A stretch of 64,000 nucleotides of DNA from Streptomyces rishiriensis (lineage in GTDB: Bacteria; Actinomycetota; Actinomycetes; Streptomycetales; Streptomycetaceae): positions 47,767 through 111,766 of the forward strand of contig NZ_BEWA01000025.1 of assembly GCF_003112535.1 (NCBI RefSeq), written 5' to 3'. This document shows, piece after piece, positions 8,151 to 16,672 of this stretch. The position numbers and the translations under genes were made by a program. Numbering within the stretch: position 1 is the stretch's first letter; each line of letters opens with the position of its first letter. The notes beneath the pieces are model-generated. The model searched no databases and was not told the origin of the DNA. It saw only the letters and a program-made list of their open reading frames with translations.

Positions 8151-8415
8151 AGGCAAGCCGTCGCCTGTGCCGTATCTGCAGGCAGCCGCGCGGCTCGGTG
8201 CCAAACCGGAGGACTGTCTGGTCATCGAGGACGCGCCTTCCGGGGTGGAGTCGGGGCTGCGTGCCGGGATGACGGTGTGGGGTGTCAACGCCCCTGCGGC
8301 GGTGGACGGCGTGCACCGCCACTTCGGCAGCCTGCGCGAAGCGGTCCGCGACGTCCATGCCTTCGTGTCCGGACTCCGCCCTCACGGGCTGGAGGGATCA
8401 GCCGCGATGGAATGA
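8150..8415 (+). pseudogene. C-terminal fragment of a HAD-superfamily phosphatase
   Basis: The plus strand reads GKPSPVPYLQAAARLGAKPE followed by DCLVIEDAPSGVESGLRAGM, motifs III and IV of HAD phosphatases (K in GKP, DAPSG acidic pair), then a normal C-terminal stretch to the stop at 8413-8415. Motifs I and II and the cap domain are missing; the break coincides with the break of the divergent hydrolase fragment. Confidence 0.75.
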
Positions 8416-8880
8416 TCTTGGCGAGTGTGGAGCCGTGGACACAGTGCCCACCACCATTTCCTCCATGGCATGGCCTGAACCTTGGGCAGCGGCGCCGTGA
8501 CACTGCTGATCCTGTGGTGGGAGACGCGTCACTGGCCGCACTGCGGTCCTGACCGCCAGATACCCGTGAGGCCCTGCACCGCGGTGCTGCGCCGGGTTGG
8601 GGCCTCACTCGCGTATTCGCGGGGGTCGGATGTTCATGCACGCGTCTGTGTGCCTCATGCCGCTTGCGCTTGCACGGACACGGGGCCCGGTCGCGCGGCG
8701 AGCGCCTGGTCGACGAACTCCTTACGAGCGCCAGGGAGTCGGTGCTCCCGTCTTGACGGTGTATGGCCATTGTGATCGCCGCTCCGGCGGGCCCGCAGCC
8801 AGCTGCGGGCCCGCACTACGGGCAGCGGTCACCCCGCCTGGACGGCGCGCCGCCGGGCCCACCAGGACAGGCGCGGGGCG
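8416..8880. other. No gene recognised
   Basis: About 460 bases. Open frames on both strands look like GC-bias shadows. A minus frame near 8830-8990 reads PLMMRLLRQRACGDRENTAR but has no start or domain I can name. Confidence 0.35.
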
Positions 8881-9153
8881 GTGGCCGTGCGGACGGCCTG
8901 CCCGAACGCTTCCAGGGCCGCCTCCAGGCGCGCGGTGTTCTCCCTGTCCCCACAGGCACGTTGCCGGAGCAGCCTCATCATGAGCGGGGTGGCACCGCGG
9001 GACGACGAACTCGGGCGGCCGATCAACCTGGAGCTGTGCGCGGTGTGCGACACCGGCGACGTGGACCGCCCGGCGGCCGACCTTCTCGTCCAGTTGTTCG
9101 CCAACAGCGGCGGCCATGACGAGAGCGCGCCAAGGAGGGGTCACACCTGCTGA
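8881..9153 (+). CDS. Small DUF6300-like protein, possibly N-terminally damaged
   Basis: The plausible part is the second half: RDDELGRPINLELCAVCDTG, then DVDRPAADLLVQLFANSGG. A Cys-x-x-Cys knuckle preceded by a charged 'ELGRP' strand and followed by a short helix is the pattern of Streptomyces DUF6300 zinc-knuckle proteins, encoded on mobile islands. The first 30 residues (from 8881) do not resemble the family's paired cysteines, except CRSSLIMSG, so the gene may begin later (ATG 8974) or be damaged. Family assignment is tentative. Confidence 0.4.
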   Translation: MAVRTACPNASRAASRRAVFSLSPQARCRSSLIMSGVAPRDDELGRPINLELCAVCDTGDVDRPAADLLVQLFANSGGHDESAPRRGHTC

Positions 9154-9640
9154 TGGAGTGGAGGCGGACGCCGACCGTCCGGGTGAACACACAGAACGGA
9201 AGTGGGCGCACGCCGGTGTGCGGCTGCGAGCCTCCGGGGTCGTCTGATCTGCGCTTCCCGGGCTCGTCGCTGTTCGTGGACGGCGGAGAGCGATCGGACA
9301 GGGACGGGATCACGACGTTGAGGGCGCCGGTGCCCGGGACGACGACGGTCTGCTCGTCGAGCGCGTCGCAGACCGCGTCGATCAGGCCGCTGGGCGGCCA
9401 TGCGCGGGGCTCGGGCCGGATCATTTCAACGAGCCTGTGACGACCGGTTTTCCGCCACACGGATGGGGTTTTGTGGCGTTCCAGCAGGCTGGCCACGGGC
9501 CGGGTGGTCCACTCGGAGGCAGGGCTTCGATGGAGGCGGACCGGTCCACGACGCACAGCACAGTGCCGATCTTCGCGGCCTGTTCGTCGAAGACGGCCCG
9601 CAGCGGGCTTGCTGCTGGGCAGCTGCTTGTCGAGGGCGAG
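9150..9640 (-). pseudogene. IS110-family transposase remnant
   Basis: The minus strand gives SLLERHKTPSVWRKTGRHRL, then IDAVCDALDEQTVVVPGTGA and, in a shifted frame, SAVHEQRRAREAQIRR. This is the middle and C-terminal region of IS110-type transposases (LL...GTP.ALR.AGR.RL ... ALDEQTVVVPGT ... VHEQR..LEAQI). Several frames are used and the DEDD N-terminus is not found. A related scrap lies at 39955-40020. Confidence 0.6.
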
Positions 9641-9679
9641 TCAGACCCACTTACGGCGTCTCCACGAACTTCGTCACTG

Positions 9680-10720
9680 TCAGTGGACGACGGGCCATCC
9701 GCTGCTCCAGTTCAAGAGGTTGAGGCCCAGCTTGGGCCTGCCGTTGTCGTTGCCGTCGTAGTAGTGGTAGACGATCAGGTCGGCGTCGGCGTCGTGCATT
9801 ATGGACTGGCCGCCCGGTCCGATGTAGCGCCCGTGCGACTCCAGGACCGGTGTGCCGCCGTTGTTCGTCATCGCGACGCCGTTCTTGTCGGAGTACGGTC
9901 CCGTGACGGCGGTGGCGCGGCCGACCTTCACCTTGTAGGTGGAGCTGGTGCCGGCGCAGCAGGTGTCGTACGAGGCGAAGAGGTAGTAGTAGCCGTTGCG
10001 CTTCACGACGTAGGGCGCCTCGACGGCCTTGGTCCCGGTGGGGCGGGCGGCGATCGTACGCCGGGCGGTGTCGGAGGAGAGCTGCTTGCCGGTCGAGGGG
10101 TCGATCCGGATCATCTTGATCCCCGTCCACCAGCTCCCGAACGACAGCCACCACTTGCCGTCGTCGTCCACGAAGAGGTTCGGGTCGATGGCGTTGTAGT
10201 CGCTGGAGGCGGTGGAGGTGTAGACGGTCCCGCGGTCGGTCCAGGAACCGGGCAGGCCCGAAGGCGAAGTGGCCAGGCCGATGGCCGACTTGTTGGACCC
10301 GAAGGTGGAGACGGCGTAGTACAGCAAGTACTTGCCGCCCTGGTACGAGATGTCGGGCGCCCAGGCCTCGGTCGTGCCGTACGACGACCACCAGCCCGGC
10401 CTGGCCGGGAACGCGTCGCCGCCCGCGCTGAACGCGACGCGGTCGGTGGAGGTGCGGTAGGCCAGGCCGCCACCGGTGGCGTAGAGGAGGTAGCGGCCGC
10501 CCGAGGTCCGGATCATCGTCGGGTCGTGCACGACCGTGGCCCCGGTGACGGCGCCGGGGTCGGGATAGGCGGAGGCCGCGGAGGGGGTCAGGGCCAGCAG
10601 GATCGCGGCCGGGACGCAGAGCAGCGCAGCCCTTCGGGAGATGCGTGAGGTGCGCGCCACGCGAGAGGTACCGGAGGCGCGGGGCGTGCGAGAGGTGCGC
10701 GTGCGTGAGATGCGGCTCAT
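9680..10720 (-). CDS. Secreted GH43 endo-1,5-alpha-L-arabinanase
   Basis: 346 aa, complete. The N-terminus has SRRAAL followed by a hydrophobic stretch and ASAYP, a signal peptide with a twin-arginine character (residues 28-52). The five-bladed propeller shows the GH43 acids: base Asp in VVHDPTMIRT (Asp 66), pKa-modulating Asp in NAIDPNLFVDDDGKWWL and acid Glu in AVEAPYVVKRNGYYYLFASY; EAWAPDISYQGGKYLLYY lies between. The family hydrolyses arabinan outside the cell. Start ATG 10720 is supported by AAGGAG 8 bases upstream. No transporter is adjacent, but a GH3 remnant lies just upstream on the same strand. Confidence 0.92.
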   Translation of the reverse strand: MSRISRTRTSRTPRASGTSRVARTSRISRRAALLCVPAAILLALTPSAASAYPDPGAVTGATVVHDPTMIRTSGGRYLLYATGGGLAYRTSTDRVAFSAGGDAFPARPGWWSSYGTTEAWAPDISYQGGKYLLYYAVSTFGSNKSAIGLATSPSGLPGSWTDRGTVYTSTASSDYNAIDPNLFVDDDGKWWLSFGSWWTGIKMIRIDPSTGKQLSSDTARRTIAARPTGTKAVEAPYVVKRNGYYYLFASYDTCCAGTSSTYKVKVGRATAVTGPYSDKNGVAMTNNGGTPVLESHGRYIGPGGQSIMHDADADLIVYHYYDGNDNGRPKLGLNLLNWSSGWPVVH

Positions 10721-10830
10721 GCGGACGCTCCTTCAGAGAGGACTCATGTTCGTGATGTCGAACGGTGGTCGCGTCATCGGGCGGAACGTAGAATCGAACC
10801 CCTTGCGCGTCAATGCCCTGCGCACGCATC

Positions 10831-10849
10831 CGAAACTTCTTCGAAAACG
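10831..10849. promoter_or_regulatory. CGAAA-repeat motif upstream of the arabinanase gene
   Basis: CGAAACTTCTTCGAAAACG lies about 110 bp upstream of the GH43 start. It contains two CGAAA half-sites in an imperfect inverted arrangement, a style seen in operators of actinomycete hemicellulase regulators. A candidate site only. Confidence 0.3.
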
Positions 10850-10862
10850 ACGCACCGACAGC

Positions 10863-11250
10863 TCAGCCCCGCTCGACCACCGTCGGCACGCCGTGCTGCC
10901 ATGTGACGCTCGCGGCGCTGCTCACCGGCGAGATGAACACTCGCCTCGTTCGGGGTGACCCCGCTGGAGGGCCCGGCGCGCGGCAAGATTTCACCGGGCT
11001 CGACCACGCGGCTGTCCGGGCCGGTGAGGTCAGACGGTCGGTGTGGACGTCGAAGTGGACGGTCGCCTCCTCCTCCCGCTCCAGCGTGACCTTCGCGAAG
11101 GGTGGTAGCGCCCGGACCGGCCGGGTGGACCGTGAAGTACCGCTGTCCGGTCTCGGCGCCTGGAACGGCGCCGGTGCCACGCACCCGTATGGAGACCGTG
11201 AACTCCTCGCTGTGAAAGCGAGTTGACGGTTGATGTCTGCACATCGTGAA
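10863..11250 (-). pseudogene. C-terminal remnant of a GH3 beta-glucosidase/xylosidase
   Basis: Minus-strand pieces in two frames: FTVSIRVRGTGAVPGAET, VRALPPFAKVTLEREEEATV, HFDVHTDRLT, then DLTGPDSRVVEPGEI. This is the fibronectin-like C-terminal domain of GH3 enzymes (V.N.G...G.EV.QLY ... RPV..L.GF.KV.L..GE...V.F.V...... R.VEPG.....G). The catalytic domains are absent. Next to the arabinanase it suggests a former plant-polysaccharide locus. Confidence 0.6.
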
Positions 11251-11667
11251 TTCGAGTCCGGGCAGGCCAGGCCGTGCTCCAACGGGAGAGCGGGGGTGGG
11301 TCGAGGTCGGTGCCCTCGCCGGTTGCGCATCACGTTCCTGCGGCGGTGTCGTCGTCGCCGGCGGGTTGGGCCCAGAAGATGATGTCGGTGCTGCTGCGCC
11401 ACAGGACCATGCGGCAGGCACCCCGTCCCGGCGAAGTCCGGTGCCCCACTCGCCGACGGCGAGGACGCGTTCGCGACCGGTGAGCGCGGTGGCGGTTTCG
11501 ATCGCCTTGTGGCTGGTCGTCAGAGTTGTCCCGCTGGGGTACCGGCATCGCCTGCCGTCACAAATCTCACGCGTCTTCTGTTGCGGTGGCCGTGGCGGGG
11601 GCGGTGAGGTCCTTCTCCTCCGGCAGCAGATCCACGTCCACCCCGCGGACCTGGGACAACTCGTGCT
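11251..11667. other. Unrecognised minus-strand gene scraps
   Basis: Minus-strand frames with natural composition but no family I recognise: TTSHKAIETATALTGRERVL with AVGEWGTGLRRDG (about 11420-11520) and a segment LAALKHELSQVRGVDVDLLP that ends at about 11570. They are in different frames and probably belong to truncated genes. Confidence 0.35.
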
Positions 11668-12268
11668 TCAGAGCGGCGAGTTCGGCGCCGCCGGCCATGT
11701 GGTTGGTGAGTCCCTCGAGGCGACGCGGTCGCGGGAGGCGGTGAGCTCCGTCGTGCCGAGGCGCAGCACGCTGAAATGGTCGCCGACCATGTAGGCGTGG
11801 TGCGGGTTGTGGTCGGGCCGCGCCACACCGGCCTCATGCTCGTAGAAGGCCACCTCGTCGTCAGCGGGGGTGAAGGTGGGAAACCGGCGACGGATCTCGG
11901 CGCTGTCGAGCATCTCGTGGGCCAGTCCCCAGTCCCCAGTCGCGGGCGCTGTGCACGCTTCCTACGACCATCGTGCTGTCATGCGCACCGAGCACCAGCC
12001 CTCCGGTGGTCGTGAACACGTCCTGCCCGCAGTCCGCGGCCAGTGCGTCCCACAACTCGCGGGAGCGCAGGAGCAGCGGTATGTAGCTGGAGCCCTCGGC
12101 GTAACTCTGGCGGTAGATGCGCGAGCCGCCGTGGCTCGCGCCGAGAGCGTGGACGGGATGGAAGCGCTCCAGCCCGAGAACCCTCCGGCCCCGCCTTGCG
12201 AGATGGCAGGCGGCGCCACTGCCCATACCGCCGAGACCGATCACGATGACGTCATAGGGGCGTGCCAT
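11668..12268 (-). pseudogene. FAD-dependent sarcosine/N-methyltryptophan oxidase, truncated
   Basis: Starts at ATG 12268 with AGAGGA 8 bases upstream. The N-terminus is a textbook FAD-binding Rossmann fold (YDVIVIGLGGMGSGAACHLA, then GLERFHPVHALGASHGGSR and IYRQSYAEG), as in monomeric sarcosine oxidase and N-methyl-L-tryptophan oxidase (SolA-type). A frameshift near 11930 (after a duplicated CCCAGT) moves the frame to LDSAEIRRRFPTFTPADDEV, and the gene stops after about 190 residues, lacking the covalent-flavin Cys and the C-terminal half. Divergent from the SDR gene. Confidence 0.75.
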
Positions 12269-12450
12269 GGTCGATTCCTCTGGTCGGTCCGAAGCGGAGA
12301 AAGGGGAACGTATCGCCCCGACTGTATTTCCCGGCAGGGCCCGAACTGTGATTTTCCGGGACGGCCGACCTCGGCCCGGCGGCGCTCTCCGTGCGAAGGT
12401 GGACGCCTCCTCCGTGGGGAATCCACCACGCCTGCAACTGAAGGAACACC

Positions 12451-13221
12451 ATGGCCAGCATCACGGGCAGGACGGTCCTGATCGTCGGCGCCTCGTCAGG
12501 GATCGGCGCGGAGGTCGCCCGCCGGCTCGGCCACGGCGGCAACCGCCTGGTCGTCACGGCACGACGCGCCCCCGAGCTGGCAGCCCTCGCGAAGGACGTA
12601 CGAGCCGCCGGCAGCGCGTGCCTGGACATCGCCGCCGACGCCCTGGACCCGCAGGCGGCCGCCGGCGTGGTGACAGCCGCCGTCGCCGAGTACGGATCGA
12701 TCGACGTGGCCCTGCTCAACGCCGGTCAGGGACCGGACATGTCGATGGACGAGGTCACCGTGGCGGACGTGTCACGGATCATGGCGCTGAACTACGACGT
12801 CGTCGTCAACTACCTCATCCCGCTGATCGCACAGATGAGAGACCAGGCGCACGGCGGCCTGATCGCCCACACCAACTCGCTGGCAGGGCTCATGGGCGTC
12901 CCACGCCAAGGCCCCTACTCCGCCGCGAAGGCGGCCGCCCGCACACTCATCGACGCCGCGCGCGTCGAACTGGCCCCCAAGGGCATCCGGTTCACCAGCA
13001 TCCACCCCGGCTTCGTGGCGACCGACCGGGTCAACGCCGACAGCCTGCCCAAACCCTTCCAGGTCAGCACGGAACGCGCGGCACGCCACGTCATATGCGC
13101 GCTGGAGCGGGAACCGGCTCAGGCGTACTTCCCCCGGGCGACAACCGCGCTGGTTCGTACCCTGAGCATCCTGCCCACGTCGGTCTCCTCAGCGGTCCTA
13201 CGGAGCCTGGCCTCCCTATAG
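12451..13221 (+). CDS. Short-chain dehydrogenase/reductase
   Basis: 256 aa, complete classical SDR. Cofactor motif VGASSGIGAEVARRL at residues 12-26, LLNAGQGPD (NAG motif) near 92, a catalytic Ser in AHTNSLAG and the YSAAKAAAR catalytic Tyr/Lys near 155-159. Like many SDRs of unknown substrate, it probably oxidises or reduces an alcohol/ketone with NAD(P). ATG 12451 has AAGGA 7 bases upstream. It faces away from the broken flavin oxidase gene; the 180-bp gap between them must hold both promoters. Confidence 0.88.
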   Translation: MASITGRTVLIVGASSGIGAEVARRLGHGGNRLVVTARRAPELAALAKDVRAAGSACLDIAADALDPQAAAGVVTAAVAEYGSIDVALLNAGQGPDMSMDEVTVADVSRIMALNYDVVVNYLIPLIAQMRDQAHGGLIAHTNSLAGLMGVPRQGPYSAAKAAARTLIDAARVELAPKGIRFTSIHPGFVATDRVNADSLPKPFQVSTERAARHVICALEREPAQAYFPRATTALVRTLSILPTSVSSAVLRSLASL

Positions 13222-13261
13222 AGCGGGCGGTCTGGCCGCACACCAAGTTTCGACAGAATCC

Positions 13262-13306
13262 TTGACGGTGCCCCGGTGCTTCCTACGCTCCGTGGGAGCG
13301 TTCCCA
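13262..13306 (+). promoter_or_regulatory. Promoter with a CebR-like operator, orphaned
   Basis: TTGACG (13262-13267) and TACGCT (13283-13288) could form a promoter. Directly after it lies TGGGAGCGTTCCCA (13293-13306), one base from the perfect CebR box TGGGAGCGCTCCCA that controls cello-oligosaccharide genes in streptomycetes. A GGAGG ribosome site and GTG follow near 13378-13387, but the coding frame dies after about 30 codons, so the regulated gene appears to have been lost. Confidence 0.5.
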
Positions 13307-13495
13307 TGCCCGTCCGTGTGAATTGATTCTTCCTGCCCCCAGGGGCACCGGTTCACTCGGCACCCCCACGCATCGGAGGCCACCGTGATCGCCGCCACCC
13401 TCGGCATCCGACCGTCACCGCGAAGAGCGACGCTGCGGTTCGCTGTGACCGACTGCTCGACGGCATCACCTCCCTCGCACTGACCGGCACGCGCA

Positions 13496-13640
13496 TCAAC
13501 TCGCCGCACCCGAGAGACCGGGTCGGCCGTCACGCGGGTACCAGTCGGCGAAGTCCTCGTCGTGCCGCAGCCCGTCGAGCCGGTTTCTCGCCCGCATCGC
13601 CTCGTGCCCTTCAGGTTGCTCGCCCGAGCAACCTGCACGG
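13496..13640 (-). pseudogene. IS1182-type transposase N-terminal scrap
   Basis: The minus frame reads RNRLDGLRHDEDFADWYPRD then GRPGLSGAAS before a stop. The DEDFADLYP.DGRPG.SP pattern is the N-terminal signature of IS1182-family transposases. Nothing of the catalytic domain remains. Confidence 0.5.
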
Positions 13641-13788
13641 TCGGGAGGGATCTGCTCACCGGGACGGGGACGGGGACGGACGGACAACGTGCACCTCACC
13701 AGCTGGGTCGAACTACACCATGGCAGTGAGCCTGCCTGCTGATCATGCACCCGCACCGGGAAACCTCAAGGCTCCCGACGGAGTCGAG

Positions 13789-14196
13789 CTAAGCCTCGGA
13801 CAGTGCCGGCGGCGTGGCGGAGGAGGGTTCCTCCTGCGCGTCCTTGGGATCCGGCAGGACGATGCCACGGCGGGCCAACCACTGCTCACCCCAGTTGCTG
13901 AGGCCGATCAGCAGCGGCTCCATCGAGCGTGCCTCCTCGGTCAAGGCGTACTCCACCTTGGGCGGGACGACCGGGTAGACAGTGCGCTGCACCAGACCGT
14001 CCTCCTCCAGCTCACGCAGTTGCTTGGTCAGCAGGCGCGGAGCGATGCCGGGCACCTGGCGATGCAGCTCGTTGAACCGCATGGTCCCCTCGAGCAGATG
14101 GAAAAGGATCACACCTTTCCACTTCCCGCCGATGATCTTGACTGTTGCTTCCATCGCGCAGCCTGGCAGGTCGTCAAACGGTCGCGTACGCGGCAT
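13789..14196 (-). CDS. HxlR-family transcriptional regulator
   Basis: 135 aa. Winged-helix of the HxlR type: IIGGKWKGVILFHLLEGTMR, FNELHRQVPGIAPRLLTKQL, RELEEDGLVQRTVYP and the wing VEYALTEEARSMEPLL. I start it at ATG 14196 (GGAGG 7 bases upstream), not at the longer frame's 14250. HxlR regulators usually sense electrophiles or aldehydes through a cysteine or act on a neighbouring oxidoreductase; here the adjacent upstream gene on the same strand is an Old Yellow Enzyme 180 bp away. The N-terminal GCAMEATVK Cys is where redox-sensing members carry theirs. Confidence 0.9.
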   Translation of the reverse strand: MPRTRPFDDLPGCAMEATVKIIGGKWKGVILFHLLEGTMRFNELHRQVPGIAPRLLTKQLRELEEDGLVQRTVYPVVPPKVEYALTEEARSMEPLLIGLSNWGEQWLARRGIVLPDPKDAQEEPSSATPPALSEA

Positions 14197-14375
14197 GGGG
14201 CACCTCCGAGTCGTGCTGCCTTGTCGAGTATCTCGTGCCCGGAGGGGCATCCCCTCCGGGCACGGGCCGGTCCGCCGCCCGGTGCCGGGAGCGCTTCAGC
14301 CGCCCCAGCCCCGGGCGGCCGCAACGAGTTCGGTGCCCTTGCGCCGGGGTGGTTGCGGGATCAGGGCAGAACCGC

Positions 14376-15452
14376 TCAGGAGACCGTGGCGTTCATCGGC
14401 GCGGCGGGCAGCGGGGGCTGCGAGCGCTGCCAGGCCGACCCGTAGCGGGTGTACTGCAACGGGACCTCGATGGCGGCGCGCAGCTCGTCGGCGGCGGTCC
14501 GGGCCCAGAAGGGGTCCTTCAGCATCTCCCGGCCGACCAGCACGATGTCGGCGCGGCCGTTTCGCAGGATCTCCTCGGCCTGGCGGCCGCTCTCGATCAG
14601 GCCGACAGCACCGGTCCGGATTCCCACCTCCCTGCGAATCAGATCCGCGGCGGGCACCTGGTAGTTCGGGTAGGACTGCACCTTCACCGGGGCGATGCCG
14701 CCGGATGAGGCGTCGATCAGGTCGACGCCCTGCTCCTTCATCCACCTGCCGTAGGTGACGAAGTCCTCCGGAACGTTCCCGCCCTCCGCATAGTCGGTCG
14801 AGGAGATGCGGACGAACAGCGGGCCGTCCCACTCGCCGCGCACCGCGTCGATGGTCTCCCGCACGATCCTGTAGCGGTTCTCCCGGCTGCCTCCGTACTC
14901 GTCCGTGCGGTGGTTGGCCAGGGGTGAGAGGAACTCGTTGAGCAGGAAGCCGTGCGCCGTGTGCACCTCGAGCACGTCGAATCCGGCGGCCTTCGCCCGT
15001 GCCGTCGCATTCCGGAACGCCTCGACGACCTCCTTGATGTCCCCGACGCCAAGCTCCTGGGGAACGCGTGAACCGTCACTGAAGGGAATGGGGGAGGGGG
15101 CCACCGCGGTCTCGGACTCCACGCCGAGCTGCCGCCCCGCGTGGCCGATCTGGGCGCCGGCCCTGGCGCCGAAACGATGGATCACCTCGACGATGCGCGA
15201 CAGGCCTGCGACGTGGTCGTCGCTCCAGATGCCGAGGTCGCCCGGCCCGATCAGCCCGTTGGGCAGTACCGCCGCCGTCTCCAGCATCACCAGGCCGGCG
15301 CCGCCCAGTGCACGCGCGCCGTAGTGCACCGTGTGGAAGTCGGTGGCGCGCCCCTGGGCGTCCGCGGAGTGCATGCACATCGGGGACATGGCGATCCGGT
15401 TCCGGAAGGTGACGTCGCGGATCGTGAGCGGGTCAAAAAGGTGTGCGGACAC
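14376..15452 (-). CDS. namA: Old Yellow Enzyme, YqjM/NamA-type NADPH dehydrogenase
   Basis: 358 aa FMN-dependent ene-reductase that reduces activated C=C bonds. Motifs of the YqjM class: RIAMSPMCMHSADAQ with the redox-tuning Cys, HTVHYGARALGGAGLVM, EVHTAHGFLLNEFLSPLANH with the substrate-binding His pair, TDEYGGSRENR, and a C-terminal phosphate-binding DIVLVGREMLKDPFW. GTG start at 15452. The HxlR gene lies directly downstream on the same strand, so the two may be co-transcribed and the regulator may respond to the enone substrate. A second, diverged YqjM-type enzyme lies at 17985-19094. Confidence 0.93.
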   Translation of the reverse strand: MSAHLFDPLTIRDVTFRNRIAMSPMCMHSADAQGRATDFHTVHYGARALGGAGLVMLETAAVLPNGLIGPGDLGIWSDDHVAGLSRIVEVIHRFGARAGAQIGHAGRQLGVESETAVAPSPIPFSDGSRVPQELGVGDIKEVVEAFRNATARAKAAGFDVLEVHTAHGFLLNEFLSPLANHRTDEYGGSRENRYRIVRETIDAVRGEWDGPLFVRISSTDYAEGGNVPEDFVTYGRWMKEQGVDLIDASSGGIAPVKVQSYPNYQVPAADLIRREVGIRTGAVGLIESGRQAEEILRNGRADIVLVGREMLKDPFWARTAADELRAAIEVPLQYTRYGSAWQRSQPPLPAAPMNATVS

Positions 15453-15499
15453 GAAAGATCATCCCTGTCGTTCAGTGGGGTTCTTGTCGCTTCCGACCG

Positions 15500-15545
15500 T
15501 AGGAGAAGTACGCCGAATGCAACAGTATGCACTTTAAAGTCCCAT
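15500..15545. promoter_or_regulatory. Palindromic, AT-richer region upstream of the OYE gene
   Basis: The region upstream of the GTG at 15452 contains TGCAACAGTATGCA (inverted TGCA pairs) and the perfect palindrome ACTTTAAAGT (15531-15540). It is the obvious place for the minus-strand promoter and an HxlR site. Positions seen; role inferred. Confidence 0.4.
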
Positions 15546-15797
15546 AGAGGCAAAAAGGGAAGTGTGCTGGTCGGGCGCGAATGCGTCGCGCCATCGGCGC
15601 CTCCTGGCGGCCGCCCGGCGCCGCGCGGGGGTGCCGGGTCCGCCAGTCGCCATGCAGCTTCGACGCCTGTCGAAATTTGATCGTCGTCACCATTCGGTGT
15701 TTCAGGCGTCTGACCGTCTGTGACAATTCATGAAAAATGATCACCGCAGGGGGAGCGTCACGCGGGTGGGTGTTTCATGAGCGGCCACCTATGAAAC
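15546..15797. other. No gene recognised
   Basis: About 250 bases between the OYE promoter region and a strong hairpin. No credible coding frame. Confidence 0.4.
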
Positions 15798-15831
15798 AGG
15801 GGCTGCCCAATGGGATAGGCGGGCAGCCCCT
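15798..15831. terminator. Hairpin, probable bidirectional terminator
   Basis: AGGGGCTGCCC (15798-15808) pairs perfectly with GGGCAGCCCCT (15821-15831) across a 12-base loop. No U-run follows, as is common in streptomycetes. It would end the minus-strand operon coming from 20.7 kb. Confidence 0.65.
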
Positions 15832-15869
15832 CCGAAAGCCCTCCATCGACACAGAAGATGTCAGTGTCA

Positions 15870-15970
15870 GGCAGCGAACACTTGGAGTCGACGGCGAACG
15901 CCTTGAACTCCAGCGCGTTGCCGGCCCGATCGAGCGGGAACATCATCGTCCGCTGCTCGCCGGATTTCGC
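15870..15970 (-). pseudogene. C-terminal scrap of a VOC-family protein
   Basis: The minus frame reads GEQRTMMFPLDRAGNALEFK then AFAVDSK, nearly the same as the end of the VOC gene at 16673-17107 (GEQWTMFLLDPAGNALEFKA). A partial duplication of the neighbouring gene, interrupted by the intact NTF2-like gene. Confidence 0.65.
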
Positions 15971-16102
15971 TCACGCTCTGACGGAACTGAGACGGGTGTG
16001 CTGCTGGCCTGGACGGTTCCTTTCCGGCAACCTCAAGGTCAGCTCACGCCACGCGTCCACCGCGAGGAGGGGAAGCTCATGCCCGCCCGGCCGTGTGCGC
16101 AG

Positions 16103-16489
16103 CTACGATTTCGGCGCGTCGTTGGTGTGGTAGATCTTGCTGACAATGGTCCACGTGCCATCGACTTTCAACAGGTTGAAGTAGTCGGTGAAGCACAGGC
16201 CGGAGACATCGTTGGTATCAACACGCGCATTGGCGGCAGTGCCGGTCACGTTGATGTAGGCGATCACGGCGCGGCCTTCCGGCGAGGGGTGGAAATCCCT
16301 GTCGATCCCCTGGTAGAGGGCCGTGATCGCGCCGCCGGAGAGTTTGCCGTTCTCCACGCCGAAAATCGTCGCCTCTTCGGCGAACGCGGGCTTCATGATC
16401 GAGCTGTCGGCCTTGGCTACGCCCTGGTTGTACTTTTCCAGCACTTCGGTGATGGCGATGTGGTCAGCGACATAGGTCGGTGTCGACAT
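16103..16489 (-). CDS. Nuclear transport factor 2-like protein (putative lumazine-binding type)
   Basis: 128 aa, complete SnoaL/NTF2-fold protein. Pattern: VADHIAITEVLEKYNQGVAK, then MKPAFAEEATIFGVENGKLS, AITALYQGIDRDFHP, TDYFNLLKVDGTWTIVSKIY. This matches the small 'putative lumazine-binding' group of NTF2 proteins, which act as isomerases or binding partners; substrate unknown. Base composition is visibly less GC-rich than its neighbours and codons such as GAT, GTT and AAG/AAA are frequent, so it probably arrived from a lower-GC donor. It sits between a VOC fragment and the VOC gene, which looks like an insertion into a duplicated locus. Confidence 0.82.
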   Translation of the reverse strand: MSTPTYVADHIAITEVLEKYNQGVAKADSSIMKPAFAEEATIFGVENGKLSGGAITALYQGIDRDFHPSPEGRAVIAYINVTGTAANARVDTNDVSGLCFTDYFNLLKVDGTWTIVSKIYHTNDAPKS

Positions 16490-16672
16490 GTTGTGTCTCC
16501 AGTCTGAGGTTGCGGCGCGCTTGCGCCGGGTTGGTTGAGACGTGGATCAGTGGCAGCGGCGGCCTCTTGGTCGAGGACCGTGCTACGCCTGTCCCGGTCG
16601 TTGAGCCACCAGCCCATCGACAGCTGGGGTACCTGCCAGTTCACGGCCGGGGCGCGCCGCAGGGTCCCGGCG

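Noticed and set aside
6561..8552. A 663-codon plus-strand open frame
   Set aside because: It is the antisense shadow of the reductase and hydrolase genes, whose domains are clear on the minus strand; its translation is low-complexity and without motifs.
10770..10800. A tRNA-like T-loop (reverse of GAATCGAACCCC)
   Set aside because: No complementary T-stem, acceptor stem or anticodon arm could be found around it. I found no tRNA or rRNA genes in the window.
12267..13265. A 332-codon plus-strand open frame overlapping the SDR gene
   Set aside because: The SDR frame 12451-13221 has the full cofactor and catalytic motifs; this frame is arginine/proline-rich shadow.
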